DNA from: Marinobacterium alkalitolerans
GTDB lineage: Bacteria; Pseudomonadota; Gammaproteobacteria; Pseudomonadales; Balneatricaceae
Assembly (NCBI RefSeq): GCF_017776525.1
Contig: NZ_JACVEW010000010.1
Span: 61,047 to 125,046, forward strand
Length of the DNA: 64,000 nucleotides
Direction of reading: 5' to 3'
The notes beneath the pieces were generated by a model. That model saw only the letters and a list, made by a program, of their open reading frames with translations. It ran no database searches and had not been told where the DNA came from. Shown in pieces: positions 9,547-18,662 of the stretch. Every line of letters starts with the position of its first letter. Position 1 is the first letter of the stretch. Both the position numbers and the translations under genes were made by a program.

Positions 9547-10725
9547 ATGTCCAGTGTTCCCCAGATTAAAGTTCCCGCTACCTACATGCGCGGCGGCACC
9601 AGCAAGGGCGTATTCTTCCGTCGCCAGGACCTGCCGGAGCCTTGCCAGGCGCCAGGAGAAGCGCGAGACAAGCTGCTGATGCGTGTCATTGGCAGCCCTG
9701 ACCCCTACGGGCAGCAGATTGATGGCATGGGCGGTGCAACATCCTCCACGTCCAAGACCGTGATTCTGGACAAGAGTGAGCAGCCTGATCACGATGTCGA
9801 CTACCTGTTCGGACAGGTTGCCATTGACCGTGCCTTTGTTGACTGGTCCGGCAACTGCGGCAACCTGACCGCTGCCGTTGGTGCCTTTGCGATCAGCGGA
9901 GGGCTGGTTGACCCGGCGCGAATCCCTGAAAATGGCATCTGTACGGTCCGGATCTGGCAGAAGAATATCCAGAAAACCATCATTGCCCACGTCCCCATTA
10001 CCAACGGTGAAGTACAGGAAACCGGTGATTTTGAACTGGACGGTGTAACCTTCCCTGCCGCCGAAGTCGAGATCGAATTCATGGATCCGGCGGATGGTGA
10101 GGGCTCCATGTTCCCCACCGGCAATCTGGTGGATGACCTGGAGGTGCCGGGTGAAGGGACGCTGAAGGCGACCATGATCAACGCAGGCATCCCGACCATT
10201 TTCGTCAATGCGGCCGATATTGGCTACACCGGTACCGAGTTGCAGAAAGATATCAATGGCGATGCCGATGCACTGGCGCGTTTTGAGAAGATGCGTGCCT
10301 ATGGTGCCGTTAAGATGGGGCTGATTTCCGATATCGCGGAAGCCGCATCCCGTCAGCACACCCCCAAGATCGCCTTTGTGGCACCGGCTACTGACTATCA
10401 GGCGTCAAGTGGCAAGCAGATCTCATCAAATGATATTGATGTGTGTGTACGCGCATTGTCCATGGGCAAACTGCACCATGCCATGATGGGGACCGCATCA
10501 GTCGCGATTGCGACAGCCGCTGCAGTACCCGGCACGCTGGTGAATCTGGCCGCCGGTGGCGTCGAGCGCGAATCCGTCACCTTCGGTCATCCCTCGGGCA
10601 CCTTGCGCGTAGGGGCGGCTGCCGAAGAGGTGAATGGCGAATGGACGGCCAAAAAAGCCATCATGAGCCGAAGTGCACGGGTGATCATGGAAGGCCAGGT
10701 GCGCATTCCCGGCGATACTTTCTGA
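9547..10725 (+). CDS. prpF: 2-methylaconitate cis-trans isomerase
   Basis: Isomerises the 2-methylaconitate isomer made by AcnD so that aconitase can rehydrate it to 2-methylisocitrate. 392 aa, diaminopimelate epimerase-like fold; YMRGGTSKGVFF near the N-terminus and DWSGNCGNLTAAVG around residue 99 are PrpF signatures. TGGAGC lies upstream of the ATG. The 218-base gap from acnD, with its hairpin, is unusually wide for this operon. Confidence 0.96.
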   Translation: MSSVPQIKVPATYMRGGTSKGVFFRRQDLPEPCQAPGEARDKLLMRVIGSPDPYGQQIDGMGGATSSTSKTVILDKSEQPDHDVDYLFGQVAIDRAFVDWSGNCGNLTAAVGAFAISGGLVDPARIPENGICTVRIWQKNIQKTIIAHVPITNGEVQETGDFELDGVTFPAAEVEIEFMDPADGEGSMFPTGNLVDDLEVPGEGTLKATMINAGIPTIFVNAADIGYTGTELQKDINGDADALARFEKMRAYGAVKMGLISDIAEAASRQHTPKIAFVAPATDYQASSGKQISSNDIDVCVRALSMGKLHHAMMGTASVAIATAAAVPGTLVNLAAGGVERESVTFGHPSGTLRVGAAAEEVNGEWTAKKAIMSRSARVIMEGQVRIPGDTF

Positions 10726-10739
10726 CCTTCCCCCTAATG

Positions 10740-10766
10740 AACAGCCTGGCCCTTTGCCGGGCTGTT
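10740..10766 (+). terminator. weak terminator hairpin after prpF
   Basis: AACAGCC (10740-10746) pairs with GGCTGTT (10760-10766), with inner GGC/GCC pairing. Only a poor T-tail follows, so termination may be inefficient. Confidence 0.4.
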
Positions 10767-10858
10767 CATTGATCTGACACGCCCCGATTTTTCGCATACC
10801 GGGGGCAGTTGGCGTACAATCAATCCGTATTCAATTTGATACGGGTGACGTGAATTAG

Positions 10859-12247
10859 ATGGTGCACCACTTTATACGCAAAGGCCCGCCCCCGGTTGTC
10901 GCATACACGCTGATACTGCTGATAACCCTGCTGCTTTTTGTGCTGGCCGAGTTTGTGGTGGGCCTGGTGCAGCAACGGATGGCTCAGGTTCAGCGTGTCG
11001 AGGCTGTTGCGGAAATTGCTCAGCGTCGAGCAGATTTGGAAAGCCGTATCAATTCCGTGCTGTATCTTTCGTCTACCCTCAATACCTACGTCCGCGTTAA
11101 TCCAAACAGTAATGTTGATCGCTGGTACGAACTGGCGCGCGAAATTGTGCGTGAAGCACCTCTGGTCAGAAACATAGGCCTGGCACCTGATAATGTCATG
11201 CGGTTTGTCTATCCCTTGTCCGGGAATGAGGCCGCGCTGGGACTTGTATACCAGGAAAGGCCGGATCAATGGCCCTCCGTGGTGGAAGCCATGCTGACTG
11301 AAAAAATGACACTTGCCGGCCCGGTTAACCTGGTACAGGGCGGCAAGGGGCTGATCGCACGTACCCCGATCTACTATGAAGAGGGGGGAGAGCGGCATTA
11401 TTGGGGCTTGTCTTCCGTAGTCATCAACTATGACGACCTGATCAGTGATGTGGGCCTCAAAAACGGCAATGACGCCTTCCGTCTGGCCATCAGGGGGCGA
11501 GATGCCAAGGGCAGTGAGGGGGAAGTGTTCTTTGGCGACCCGGCAGTGTTCGATGAACCGCTGGCGCGGATGCCGGTGTATTTTCCAAATGGCAGTTGGA
11601 TCATTGCGGCTAAAACTGATAACGGGCGAATCCCTTCATTAACCTGGCTGCGGACTGCTGCCTGGGGATTGGTATTGTTGTTCGCGGCCGTAGCTGCCGT
11701 TTGTTACCAATTGTACCGTTTTGCGTTGAACCAGTCCCTCACGGACCCGCTGACCGGTTGCGAGAACAGGCGCTCCCTGCTGCAGAAAACACAGCTGCTG
11801 GCCGATCTTTACCCCCGGAGCGGCATCGGGTTCTCGATGCTCTTTATCGATCTTAATCACTTCAAGCAAGTGAACGACACCTATGGCCACCATGTGGGGG
11901 ACATGCTGCTGATAGAAGCGGCTGCCCGGCTCGGGGCGCATGTTCGCAAATCAGATACCCTTGCCCGCAATGGTGGGGATGAGTTCATTCTGTTGATGCC
12001 GGGTACGCGCTGCAGAGATGCCAAGGCATTGGCTGCCAAGATTGAGAGCGTGATGTCCGAACCCTTTGCGATGGGCGATCAGGAGATCTTCATATCGGCA
12101 AGTGTCGGTTTCGCGGTGTTCCCGGATGAGGCCAAATCCGCCGATCAGTTGATCAATCTGGCCGATACCCGCATGTACAGTCGAAAGCGTGAGAAGAAGG
12201 CCGAGGAAGCGTCAAGGGCAGGGGAGAGCGCAGAGCAGGAACCCTGA
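10859..12247 (+). CDS. membrane diguanylate cyclase with periplasmic CHASE domain
   Basis: Makes cyclic di-GMP from two GTP in response to a periplasmic signal. 462 aa: transmembrane segment at about residues 15-38, a CHASE sensor region (NIGLAPDNVMRFVYPLSGNEAALG, HYWGLSSVVINYDDLI; split here, residues 104-200), a second membrane segment near 265-288 and a C-terminal GGDEF domain. The active site is intact (RNGGDEF) and an inhibitory-site RxxD (RKSD) lies five residues before it, so product feedback is expected. Single gene; weak ribosome-binding site. Confidence 0.9.
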   Translation: MVHHFIRKGPPPVVAYTLILLITLLLFVLAEFVVGLVQQRMAQVQRVEAVAEIAQRRADLESRINSVLYLSSTLNTYVRVNPNSNVDRWYELAREIVREAPLVRNIGLAPDNVMRFVYPLSGNEAALGLVYQERPDQWPSVVEAMLTEKMTLAGPVNLVQGGKGLIARTPIYYEEGGERHYWGLSSVVINYDDLISDVGLKNGNDAFRLAIRGRDAKGSEGEVFFGDPAVFDEPLARMPVYFPNGSWIIAAKTDNGRIPSLTWLRTAAWGLVLLFAAVAAVCYQLYRFALNQSLTDPLTGCENRRSLLQKTQLLADLYPRSGIGFSMLFIDLNHFKQVNDTYGHHVGDMLLIEAAARLGAHVRKSDTLARNGGDEFILLMPGTRCRDAKALAAKIESVMSEPFAMGDQEIFISASVGFAVFPDEAKSADQLINLADTRMYSRKREKKAEEASRAGESAEQEP

Positions 12248-12257
12248 ACATCGTCAG

Positions 12258-12276
12258 AGCTCCTGCGCAGGGAGCT
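12258..12276. terminator. hairpin between convergent diguanylate cyclase and DAHP synthase genes
   Basis: AGCTCC and GGAGCT (12258-12263/12271-12276) form a short stem in the 38-base convergent gap. No clear T-run; could serve both directions. Confidence 0.3.
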
Positions 12277-12285
12277 TGAAAGGTC

Positions 12286-13353
12286 TTAGCGCTGCTTGAG
12301 CGGCTGGTCCAGCTTGCCGGCCATTTCGCGCAGGCAGGATTCGGTCGTGCTCCAATCGATACAGGCATCCGTGACGGATACGCCGTATTTGAGCTGGGAC
12401 AGATCCTCCGGAATAGACTGGTTGCCCCATTCCAGGTTGCTTTCAATCATCAGACCAACGATTGAGTTATTGCCTTCCAGAATCTGGTTGGCCACGTTTT
12501 CGGCCACCAGCGGCTGCAGTGCAGGGTCCTTGCTGGAGTTCGCGTGGCTGCAGTCCACCATGATATTGCTGGGCTGACCGGCTTTTTCCAGTGCCTGTTC
12601 GCACAGCTTGACGCTTACGGAGTCATAGTTGGGCTTGCCGTTACCACCGCGCAGAACAACATGGCCGTAGCGATTGCCACGTGTACGGACCATTGATACT
12701 TCACCGTCGCCGTTGATGCCCAGGAAATTGTGCGGATGGCTGACAGATTTCATGGCATTCACGGCCACGTCCAGCCCGCCGTCAGTACCGTTCTTGAAGC
12801 CGACGGCACAGGAGAGGCCGGATGACATCTCACGGTGTGTCTGAGACTCGGTGGTACGTGCACCAATGGCAGACCAGCTGATCAGGTCCTGCATGTACTG
12901 GGGGGAAATCGGGTCCAGTGCCTCTGTCGCCAGCGGCAGTCCCATTTCAGACAGATCGATCAGCAGTTTGCGCGCAATATGCAGACCTTCTTCGATATCG
13001 AAGGAGTCGTTCAGGTGCGGGTCGTTAATCAATCCTTTCCAGCCCACGGTGGTACGGGGCTTCTCAAAATAGACACGCATAACCAGATACAGACTGTCCT
13101 TAACTTCCTCGGCCAGTGCCTTGAGCTTGCGGCCATACGCCAGCGCAGCTTCGGGGTCATGGATGGAGCAGGGGCCCACAACGACAAAAAGACGCTTGTC
13201 CTTGCGATCGAGGATGTCCTTGATGACTTGACGGCCCTGCATGACCGTTTCGGCGGCGGCTTCGGTGATCGGAAGCTTGGCCTTGAGTTCTTCCGGTGTT
13301 ACCAGTCGGATATTGGATTCAATATTAAGGTCTTCTACACGTGTATCGGTCAT
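12286..13353 (-). CDS. 3-deoxy-7-phosphoheptulonate (DAHP) synthase, class I
   Basis: First step of the shikimate pathway: phosphoenolpyruvate plus erythrose-4-phosphate to DAHP. 355 aa from ATG 13353, the size of AroF/AroG/AroH. Motifs VVGPCSIHDP, RVYFEKPRTTVGWKG and IMVDCSHANSSKD carry the substrate and metal ligands. Which aromatic amino acid inhibits it cannot be read with certainty, so no symbol is given. The longer frame to 13422 lacks a better start. Confidence 0.94.
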   Translation of the reverse strand: MTDTRVEDLNIESNIRLVTPEELKAKLPITEAAAETVMQGRQVIKDILDRKDKRLFVVVGPCSIHDPEAALAYGRKLKALAEEVKDSLYLVMRVYFEKPRTTVGWKGLINDPHLNDSFDIEEGLHIARKLLIDLSEMGLPLATEALDPISPQYMQDLISWSAIGARTTESQTHREMSSGLSCAVGFKNGTDGGLDVAVNAMKSVSHPHNFLGINGDGEVSMVRTRGNRYGHVVLRGGNGKPNYDSVSVKLCEQALEKAGQPSNIMVDCSHANSSKDPALQPLVAENVANQILEGNNSIVGLMIESNLEWGNQSIPEDLSQLKYGVSVTDACIDWSTTESCLREMAGKLDQPLKQR

Positions 13354-13568
13354 CGTATTGTCCTGACAGCGGCTGAGATGCTGGTATCGGCTTTTGGCGG
13401 CCGACTGATTCTGTTTTACCACATCAGTGCAACGGTTATAAGTGTCTGAAGGTGTTAGGCTCTGGCAGTCTTACAGCGTTCAGGTGGTACACTTTGATGA
13501 AAGTGCGAACATTTTGCGTATAAACCAGTCACAGCTAGAGTATTTTGGGCCGGATAAGGAACACCAGC

Positions 13569-15428
13569 GTGTTGATGCGTCTTTTTATATTCCCCTTGTT
13601 ACTTGCAGTCTCGCTTGTTGCGTCTCCCTCTTTCGCGAACCCCTTTGGCAGTAATGGTGCCGATGGCCCTCTGATGGTCGAGGAAGCGTTCCGGCTGCGA
13701 GTGGAGGTGCCCGCCACTGGCGTGACACGGCTGGTCTGGCAGGTCGAGCCGGATTACTACCTGTACCGTGAGCGTATTGAAGTCTCGGTCCCGGAAGGGA
13801 TAGAGCTGGTTGATCGCCGGGACATCAGTGGAGATATGAAGGATGACCCGCTCTTTGGGCGTGTCGAGGTTTACCATGAGCAGGCGCAGGTGGATCTGCT
13901 GCTTGGCCGTCGTGATGGGGCGGACGCTGGTGCCGATATATCCGTGACCTACCAGGGCTGCTGGGAAGGTGGGGTGTGCTATCCGCCCGTTACTCAGCAG
14001 ATCAGCGTTGATAATTTGCCTCTGGCAGCCGGTTTGGGCTGGCCGGAGATGCCGAAGGCGTCCGGTGAACAAACCCGGGATCAAAGTGCCCAGTTAGAGA
14101 ATGTGCTCCCACAAACCGAGCAGGACCGCTTCGCTGGATTGCTGGCGGGCGAGGATCGCCTGTTGATGCTGGGTGCGTTTTTCCTGGCCGGCCTGGCGCT
14201 GTCATTCACGCCATGCGTCCTGCCCATGATTCCGATTCTGTCCAGCCTGATTGCCGGGCAGGGGCATCGATCCAGTACACGGCGTGGCTTCATGTTGTCG
14301 CTGGTGTATGTGCTGGCAATGGCGCTGACGTATACGTTGGCAGGCATACTGGCGGGCCTGTTTGGCGCCAACCTGCAGGCTGCGCTGCAAAACCCCTGGG
14401 TGATTGGAACCTTCAGTGCCCTGTTCGTTGTGCTGGCGATGTCCATGTTCGGTTTTTATGACCTGCAGGTGCCCGCGGCCCTGCAGAGCAGGCTGAATAA
14501 CCTGAGTCATCGCCAGAAGGGCGGCACGCTGCTGGGTGTGGCCATCATGGGTGTGCTGTCGGCGCTGATCGTGGGGCCCTGCATGGCAGCACCGCTGGCC
14601 GGGGCGCTGATTTATATCGGGCAGAGCGGTGATCCGGTACTGGGTGGCTCGGCGCTCTTTTCCCTGTCGCTCGGCATGGGCGTTCCGCTGCTGCTGGTGG
14701 GTGCATCGGCAGGCCGCCTGCTGCCAAGAGCCGGGGCCTGGATGGAAGGCGTCAAGGCGGGCTTCGGTGTGGTCCTGCTGCTGATGGCAGTCTGGATGCT
14801 CGATCGGATCCTGCCGACGGAAATCACCATGTTGCTGCTGGCGCTGGTGCTGATCATCAGTGCCGTCTACCTTAAGGCGCTGGACAAGCTCGATGCCAAG
14901 GCCAGCGGTTGGCACCGATTCTGGAAAGGGGTGGGCGTCGTGATGCTCATCTACGGCGGGGCGCTGATGCTGGGCGTCCTGGCCGGAGGTCAGAGCCTGC
15001 TGTATCCGCTGCAAGGAGTCACATCAGCAGTGGCAGGGGACTCGTCCAGCAGTCAGAAGCAGAAGCTGGCGTTTGAAGTGGTCACCCGAGAATCCGAGCT
15101 GGATCGGTTACTGACCCAGGCTCGTGCAAACAACCAGCCGGTTATGCTCGATTTTTATGCTGACTGGTGTATCTCCTGCATTGAATTGGACTATGTTACG
15201 TTCAGTGATGCGGGAGTGCAGGCCTCTTTAAAAGACTTCAAGCTGATCAAGCTTGATGTGACAGAAAATGATGATCAGGCCAAGCGGCTGTATAAGCGCT
15301 TCAATATCATAGGTCCGCCTGCGCTTATTTTTTATGATGCAGGTGGAGACATTCGGCCGGAAATGACAATGATCGGTGTGATTGATCCTCCTGATTTCAT
15401 TGCTCAGGTCAGCCGAATTCAACTCTGA
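13569..15428 (+). CDS. dsbD: thiol:disulfide interchange protein DsbD
   Basis: Inner-membrane protein that carries electrons from cytoplasmic thioredoxin to periplasmic DsbC, DsbG and cytochrome maturation factors. About 619 aa in three parts: signal peptide plus periplasmic immunoglobulin-like domain with the Cys pair in CWEGGVCYPP; eight predicted membrane segments with cysteines in TPCVLPMIP and GPCMAAPLAG; C-terminal thioredoxin domain with WCISC. GTG at 13569 is spaced 8 bases from AAGGA; ATG at 13575 is the alternative. A cytochrome gene follows 16 bases later. Confidence 0.95.
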   Translation: MLMRLFIFPLLLAVSLVASPSFANPFGSNGADGPLMVEEAFRLRVEVPATGVTRLVWQVEPDYYLYRERIEVSVPEGIELVDRRDISGDMKDDPLFGRVEVYHEQAQVDLLLGRRDGADAGADISVTYQGCWEGGVCYPPVTQQISVDNLPLAAGLGWPEMPKASGEQTRDQSAQLENVLPQTEQDRFAGLLAGEDRLLMLGAFFLAGLALSFTPCVLPMIPILSSLIAGQGHRSSTRRGFMLSLVYVLAMALTYTLAGILAGLFGANLQAALQNPWVIGTFSALFVVLAMSMFGFYDLQVPAALQSRLNNLSHRQKGGTLLGVAIMGVLSALIVGPCMAAPLAGALIYIGQSGDPVLGGSALFSLSLGMGVPLLLVGASAGRLLPRAGAWMEGVKAGFGVVLLLMAVWMLDRILPTEITMLLLALVLIISAVYLKALDKLDAKASGWHRFWKGVGVVMLIYGGALMLGVLAGGQSLLYPLQGVTSAVAGDSSSSQKQKLAFEVVTRESELDRLLTQARANNQPVMLDFYADWCISCIELDYVTFSDAGVQASLKDFKLIKLDVTENDDQAKRLYKRFNIIGPPALIFYDAGGDIRPEMTMIGVIDPPDFIAQVSRIQL

Positions 15429-15444
15429 ACAATGGAGGTGAGTG

Positions 15445-15771
15445 ATGCGCAGGGAGAAAACTCGAGGGATGGCCATGGCAGTGTTGTGTATGCCCATGGC
15501 AGCCTGGGCGGCTGATCCCGAAACCGGTCGTGAGCTGTATGAAGCAGTGAGCATAGAGCGAACGATCCAGGGGCAGCACTATACCGATGCCAATTGCGAA
15601 ACCTGTCATGCGCCGTCGTTTTACCAGCGCAGCGATCGCAAGGTTCAAAGTCGCGCAGCCCTTGAGGCATATGTAGAAGGCTGCAACACGAACCTGGACG
15701 TAGGGTGGTTTCCCGATGAGGTGGCAGATGTGGCCGCCTGGTTGAATCAGGAGCATTATCGTTTCGACTAG
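15445..15771 (+). CDS. small periplasmic monoheme cytochrome c
   Basis: 108 aa with a signal peptide (cleavage likely after AAWA) and one heme motif CETCH near residue 52. The C-terminal part has CNTNLDVGWFPDEVADVAAWLN, a pattern I associate with small cytochromes related to SHP-type electron carriers, but the family assignment is uncertain. GGAGG lies six bases before ATG 15445. It probably shares a transcript with dsbD, whose activity supports cytochrome c assembly. Partner unknown; it could serve the cytochrome b561 encoded at 29.4 kb, which is inference only. Confidence 0.8.
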   Translation: MRREKTRGMAMAVLCMPMAAWAADPETGRELYEAVSIERTIQGQHYTDANCETCHAPSFYQRSDRKVQSRAALEAYVEGCNTNLDVGWFPDEVADVAAWLNQEHYRFD

Positions 15772-15813
15772 GGCTCGTTTCGATCAGGCAGTGAGTGGAG
15801 CTGTCAGGCTCAG

Positions 15814-15844
15814 GATATTCGCCCTGCGGTGCAGGGCGAATATC
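15814..15844. terminator. perfect 14-bp hairpin between convergent genes
   Basis: Arms 15814-15827 and 15831-15844 (GATATTCGCCCTGC and its exact complement) enclose a 3-base loop in the gap between the cytochrome and acetoacetyl-CoA synthetase stops. There is no T-run, so it may protect 3' ends or act as a bidirectional block. Confidence 0.55.
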
Positions 15845-15852
15845 GGTCTGAA

Positions 15853-17802
15853 TCAGCTTTGCAGTTCGGGCAGGTTTCTGAACAGTTCCAGTGCTTCAGG
15901 GTTGGCCAGGGCGTCCTTGTTTTTAACCTCTTCTCCCAGCACTACCTTGCGCACAGCCAGCTCTACGATCTTGCCACTGATAGTGCGCGGAATATCCGTG
16001 ACCTGAATCACCTTGGCCGGCACATGTCTGGGGGTAGTGTTGGCGCGAATGGTTGAACGGATGCGCTGAACCAGTTCATCATCTAGTGCAACCCCTTCCC
16101 GCAGGCGGACAAACAACACCACGCGCACATCGTTGTCCCAGGGCTGACCGATACAGAGGCTTTCCAGTACCTCCTCAACCTTCTCAACCTGGCGATAGAT
16201 TTCGGCCGTACCGATACGCACGCCGCCGGGGTTGAGTACCGCATCAGAACGACCGTGGATGATCAGGCCATCATGCTCGGTGATTTCACCGTAGTCGCCA
16301 TGTGCCCAGATATTCTCGAACTGATCAAAATAGGCATCGTGATACTTTTGCCCTTCAGGGTCGTTCCAGAAGCCGATCGGCATGGAAGGGAAGGGCTGGG
16401 TGCATACCAGTTCTCCCTTTTCACCCACCACGGAATCGCCGCTGTCATTAAAGATCTTGACGGCCATGCCAAGGCCGCGGCACTGGAGTTCGCCCGCATA
16501 GACAGGTCGAATGGGGCAGCCCAGCGCGAAGCAGGAGACGATATCGGTGCCGCCGGAAATGGAGGAGAGCTGCAGGTCCTGCTTGATGTCACGATAGACA
16601 TACTCAAAGCTCTCATGCGCCAGCGGTGAGCCTGTTGAAAGCACGGCTTTCAATTGGCTGAGGTCATGTGTTTCGCGCGGTTTAACGCCGGCTTTCTCCA
16701 GTGCCGCAATGTATTTGGCGCTGGTGCCAAAGATGCTGATACCTTCCTGCTCAGCCACGTCCCAGAGGTGTTCAGGCTTGGGGGCGAAGGGTGAGCCATC
16801 GAACAGCACCAGAGTACAGCCGGTTGCCAGTCCGCTGACGAGCCAGTTCCACATCATCCAGCCACAGGTGGTGTAGTAGAACAGGCGATCGTCACGCCCC
16901 ACATCCGTATGCAGGATGTGCTCCTTCAGGTGCTGCAGCAGGGTACCGCCGGCGCTGTGTACGATGCACTTGGGTACACCCGTGGTGCCTGAGGAGTACA
17001 TGATGTAAAGCGGGTGATCGAATGGCAGTTGCTCAAACTGGATCTCGGTCGCCTCGGAGTCGATGTAATCGGACAGCAAGACGGCGCGGTCAATACCGCT
17101 GATGTCCGGGGTGTCATCGATAAACGGCACCACCACGACAGACTCGATAGACGGCAGTTTGTCGACAATGCCCTCAACCCGCTCGAGGCTGTTCAGTACC
17201 TTGCCGTTGTAGCGATAGCCATCCGTGGTGAGGAGCACCCGGGGCTCAACCTGACCGAAGCGGTCCAGAACGCCGTTGATACCAAAATCAGGTGAGCATG
17301 AGCTCCAGATGGCGCCGATGGAAGCAGTTGCCAGCATCCCGATCAGGGTTTCGGGCACGTTGGGCATGAAGCCTGATACACGATCACCTGCCTTGATGCC
17401 TTGACGACGAAGGGCGCTGGCCAGCTGAGCCACACGCAGATAGAGTTCACGGTGGCTCAATTCGATACGGGTATCATCTTCACCGCGAAAGATCACCGCA
17501 GGGCGGTCGTCGTTGAACTTGAGCAGGTTCTCGGCAAAGTTGAGTCGTGCTTCCGGATACCAGCGAGCACCGGGCATGCGGTCCGGATGCTCCAGAATGG
17601 TGTCACCCTTGTGGCTGGCGACCACTCCGGCGTAGTCCCAGAGAGTGTCCCAGAACCTTTGGTTGTGCTGAAGACTCCACTGGTACAGGGTGCTGTAGTC
17701 GCTCAGGCTCAGGCCATAGGTTGTATTCAGGTGCTGTATGAACTGGTGGATCCGGCTGGCTTCGCAGCGTGCCTGGTCAGGTGTCCAGAGTGGTGCCGTC
17801 AT
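15853..17802 (-). CDS. aacS: acetoacetate--CoA ligase (acetoacetyl-CoA synthetase)
   Basis: Activates acetoacetate with ATP and CoA, feeding ketone bodies or the products of leucine breakdown into acetyl-CoA. 649 aa adenylate-forming enzyme: AMP-binding motif YSSGTTGVPK, later GRSDAVLNPGGVRIGTAEIY, and C-terminal lysine region RTISGKIVE. The N-terminus (LYQWSLQHNQRFWDTLWDYAGV) and RMPGARWYPEARLNFAEN distinguish it from acetyl-CoA synthetase. A large palindrome 49 bases upstream of the ATG probably controls it. Confidence 0.95.
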   Translation of the reverse strand: MTAPLWTPDQARCEASRIHQFIQHLNTTYGLSLSDYSTLYQWSLQHNQRFWDTLWDYAGVVASHKGDTILEHPDRMPGARWYPEARLNFAENLLKFNDDRPAVIFRGEDDTRIELSHRELYLRVAQLASALRRQGIKAGDRVSGFMPNVPETLIGMLATASIGAIWSSCSPDFGINGVLDRFGQVEPRVLLTTDGYRYNGKVLNSLERVEGIVDKLPSIESVVVVPFIDDTPDISGIDRAVLLSDYIDSEATEIQFEQLPFDHPLYIMYSSGTTGVPKCIVHSAGGTLLQHLKEHILHTDVGRDDRLFYYTTCGWMMWNWLVSGLATGCTLVLFDGSPFAPKPEHLWDVAEQEGISIFGTSAKYIAALEKAGVKPRETHDLSQLKAVLSTGSPLAHESFEYVYRDIKQDLQLSSISGGTDIVSCFALGCPIRPVYAGELQCRGLGMAVKIFNDSGDSVVGEKGELVCTQPFPSMPIGFWNDPEGQKYHDAYFDQFENIWAHGDYGEITEHDGLIIHGRSDAVLNPGGVRIGTAEIYRQVEKVEEVLESLCIGQPWDNDVRVVLFVRLREGVALDDELVQRIRSTIRANTTPRHVPAKVIQVTDIPRTISGKIVELAVRKVVLGEEVKNKDALANPEALELFRNLPELQS

Positions 17803-17850
17803 CGACCTCTCCTGTTGTTGATTCTTGTTCTGGATACTAAATCAGTTGTC

Positions 17851-17890
17851 TATCGATGAAAGTTTACGTTAACGTAAACTTTCATCGATA
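17851..17890. promoter_or_regulatory. 40-bp perfect palindrome upstream of aacS (LiuR-like operator core)
   Basis: Bases 17851-17870 and 17871-17890 are exact reverse complements with no spacer. The centre reads GTTTACGTTAACGTAAAC, which resembles from memory the operator of LiuR, the MerR-type regulator of leucine/isovalerate degradation whose regulon can include acetoacetyl-CoA synthetase. The outer TATCGATGAAA arms extend the symmetry beyond what a MerR dimer needs. Regulator not present in the window. Confidence 0.75.
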
Positions 17891-17934
17891 TGGCGGCAGG
17901 AGTCAAGAGAGGTAGGGGAAATTACTGATCTCTG

Positions 17935-18480
17935 CTATCGCAGATATTGACGGCTGATCTCACGGAAGCGGTCGGTGCCGGCGCGTCGCAGCCACTCGAA
18001 CGCGACCATTTCGCGAGTGACAACCTGAATGCCGAGCTGTTTGAAGCGCTCCAGTGCGGCGGCCTTGTCTTCCGGATCTCGAGACGAGACGCAGTCCTGA
18101 ACCACAAAGGTGTCGTACCCCTGTGACTTGAGTTCCAGCGCGGTCTGGAGCACACAGACATGTGTTTCCATACCCACCAGGATGACCTGTTGATAGGCGC
18201 CTGACTGGAGTGCGTGTCTGGGTTCAGCGTCTGACAGGGCAGAAAAGTGGATCTTTTCGATGATGTTGTTTGCATCGAGCAGGCACTTCAGGCGGGGCAG
18301 TGTTTGGCCCAGCCCTTTTGGATATTGCTCCGTGGCAAGCACTGGTACTTCAAGCCGGTTGGCGATCTCAATCAGCCACTGGCAGCGATCCACCACCTGT
18401 TCGGCCTGGTGTATGACAGGGGCCATCCGTTCCTGGATATCGATCACCATCAGGCAGGATGTCGTGGGGTCTATGAGCAT
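17935..18480 (-). CDS. isochorismatase-family cysteine hydrolase
   Basis: 181 aa alpha/beta/alpha hydrolase. The expected triad is visible: aspartate in MVIDIQERM (about residue 14), a lysine in the middle, and nucleophilic cysteine in METHVCVLQT (about residue 108). This subfamily (YcaC-like) has no firmly assigned substrate; nicotinamidase or carbamoyl hydrolase activity is possible but unsupported. It ends just upstream of the aacS promoter palindrome, same strand, but the palindrome between them suggests separate control. Confidence 0.85.
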   Translation of the reverse strand: MLIDPTTSCLMVIDIQERMAPVIHQAEQVVDRCQWLIEIANRLEVPVLATEQYPKGLGQTLPRLKCLLDANNIIEKIHFSALSDAEPRHALQSGAYQQVILVGMETHVCVLQTALELKSQGYDTFVVQDCVSSRDPEDKAAALERFKQLGIQVVTREMVAFEWLRRAGTDRFREISRQYLR

Positions 18481-18562
18481 GCTGTCGTCCTCTGGTTAAG
18501 CCTGAGAGTCAGCTTAGCCTGAAATGGGACCTGGCGTGAAACAGAGTGCTGTTATCGGACAG

Positions 18563-18590
18563 AAAAAAGGCAGGCCGGTAAGGGCCTGCC
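18563..18590 (-). terminator. rho-independent terminator of the candidate small RNA
   Basis: GGCAGGCC and GGCCTGCC are perfect arms with a six-base loop, followed on the minus strand by six T. No minus-strand protein gene ends here, which is why a non-coding transcript is proposed. Confidence 0.75.
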
Positions 18591-18662
18591 ATATAAGGGC
18601 AAAGTGTGCTTTGACCCGTGCTCGGCACTGGATCGGATGGAGTGCAAGGGCATGCCTTGCAT
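18563..18662 (-). ncRNA. candidate small RNA of about 100 nt with own promoter and terminator
   Basis: The 319-base gap 18481-18799 contains a complete minus-strand RNA unit. An extended -10 (TGCTATGAT, 18677-18669), with TTGTAT as a poorly spaced -35 at 18699-18694, points to a start near 18662. The predicted RNA folds into four consecutive stems: 18661-18655/18649-18643 (7 bp), 18628-18625/18621-18618 (4 bp), 18617-18597 (8 bp with one bulge), and a terminator 18590-18583/18576-18569 (8 bp GC-rich) followed by six U. No convincing protein is encoded. Not recognised as a known family. Confidence 0.55.
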
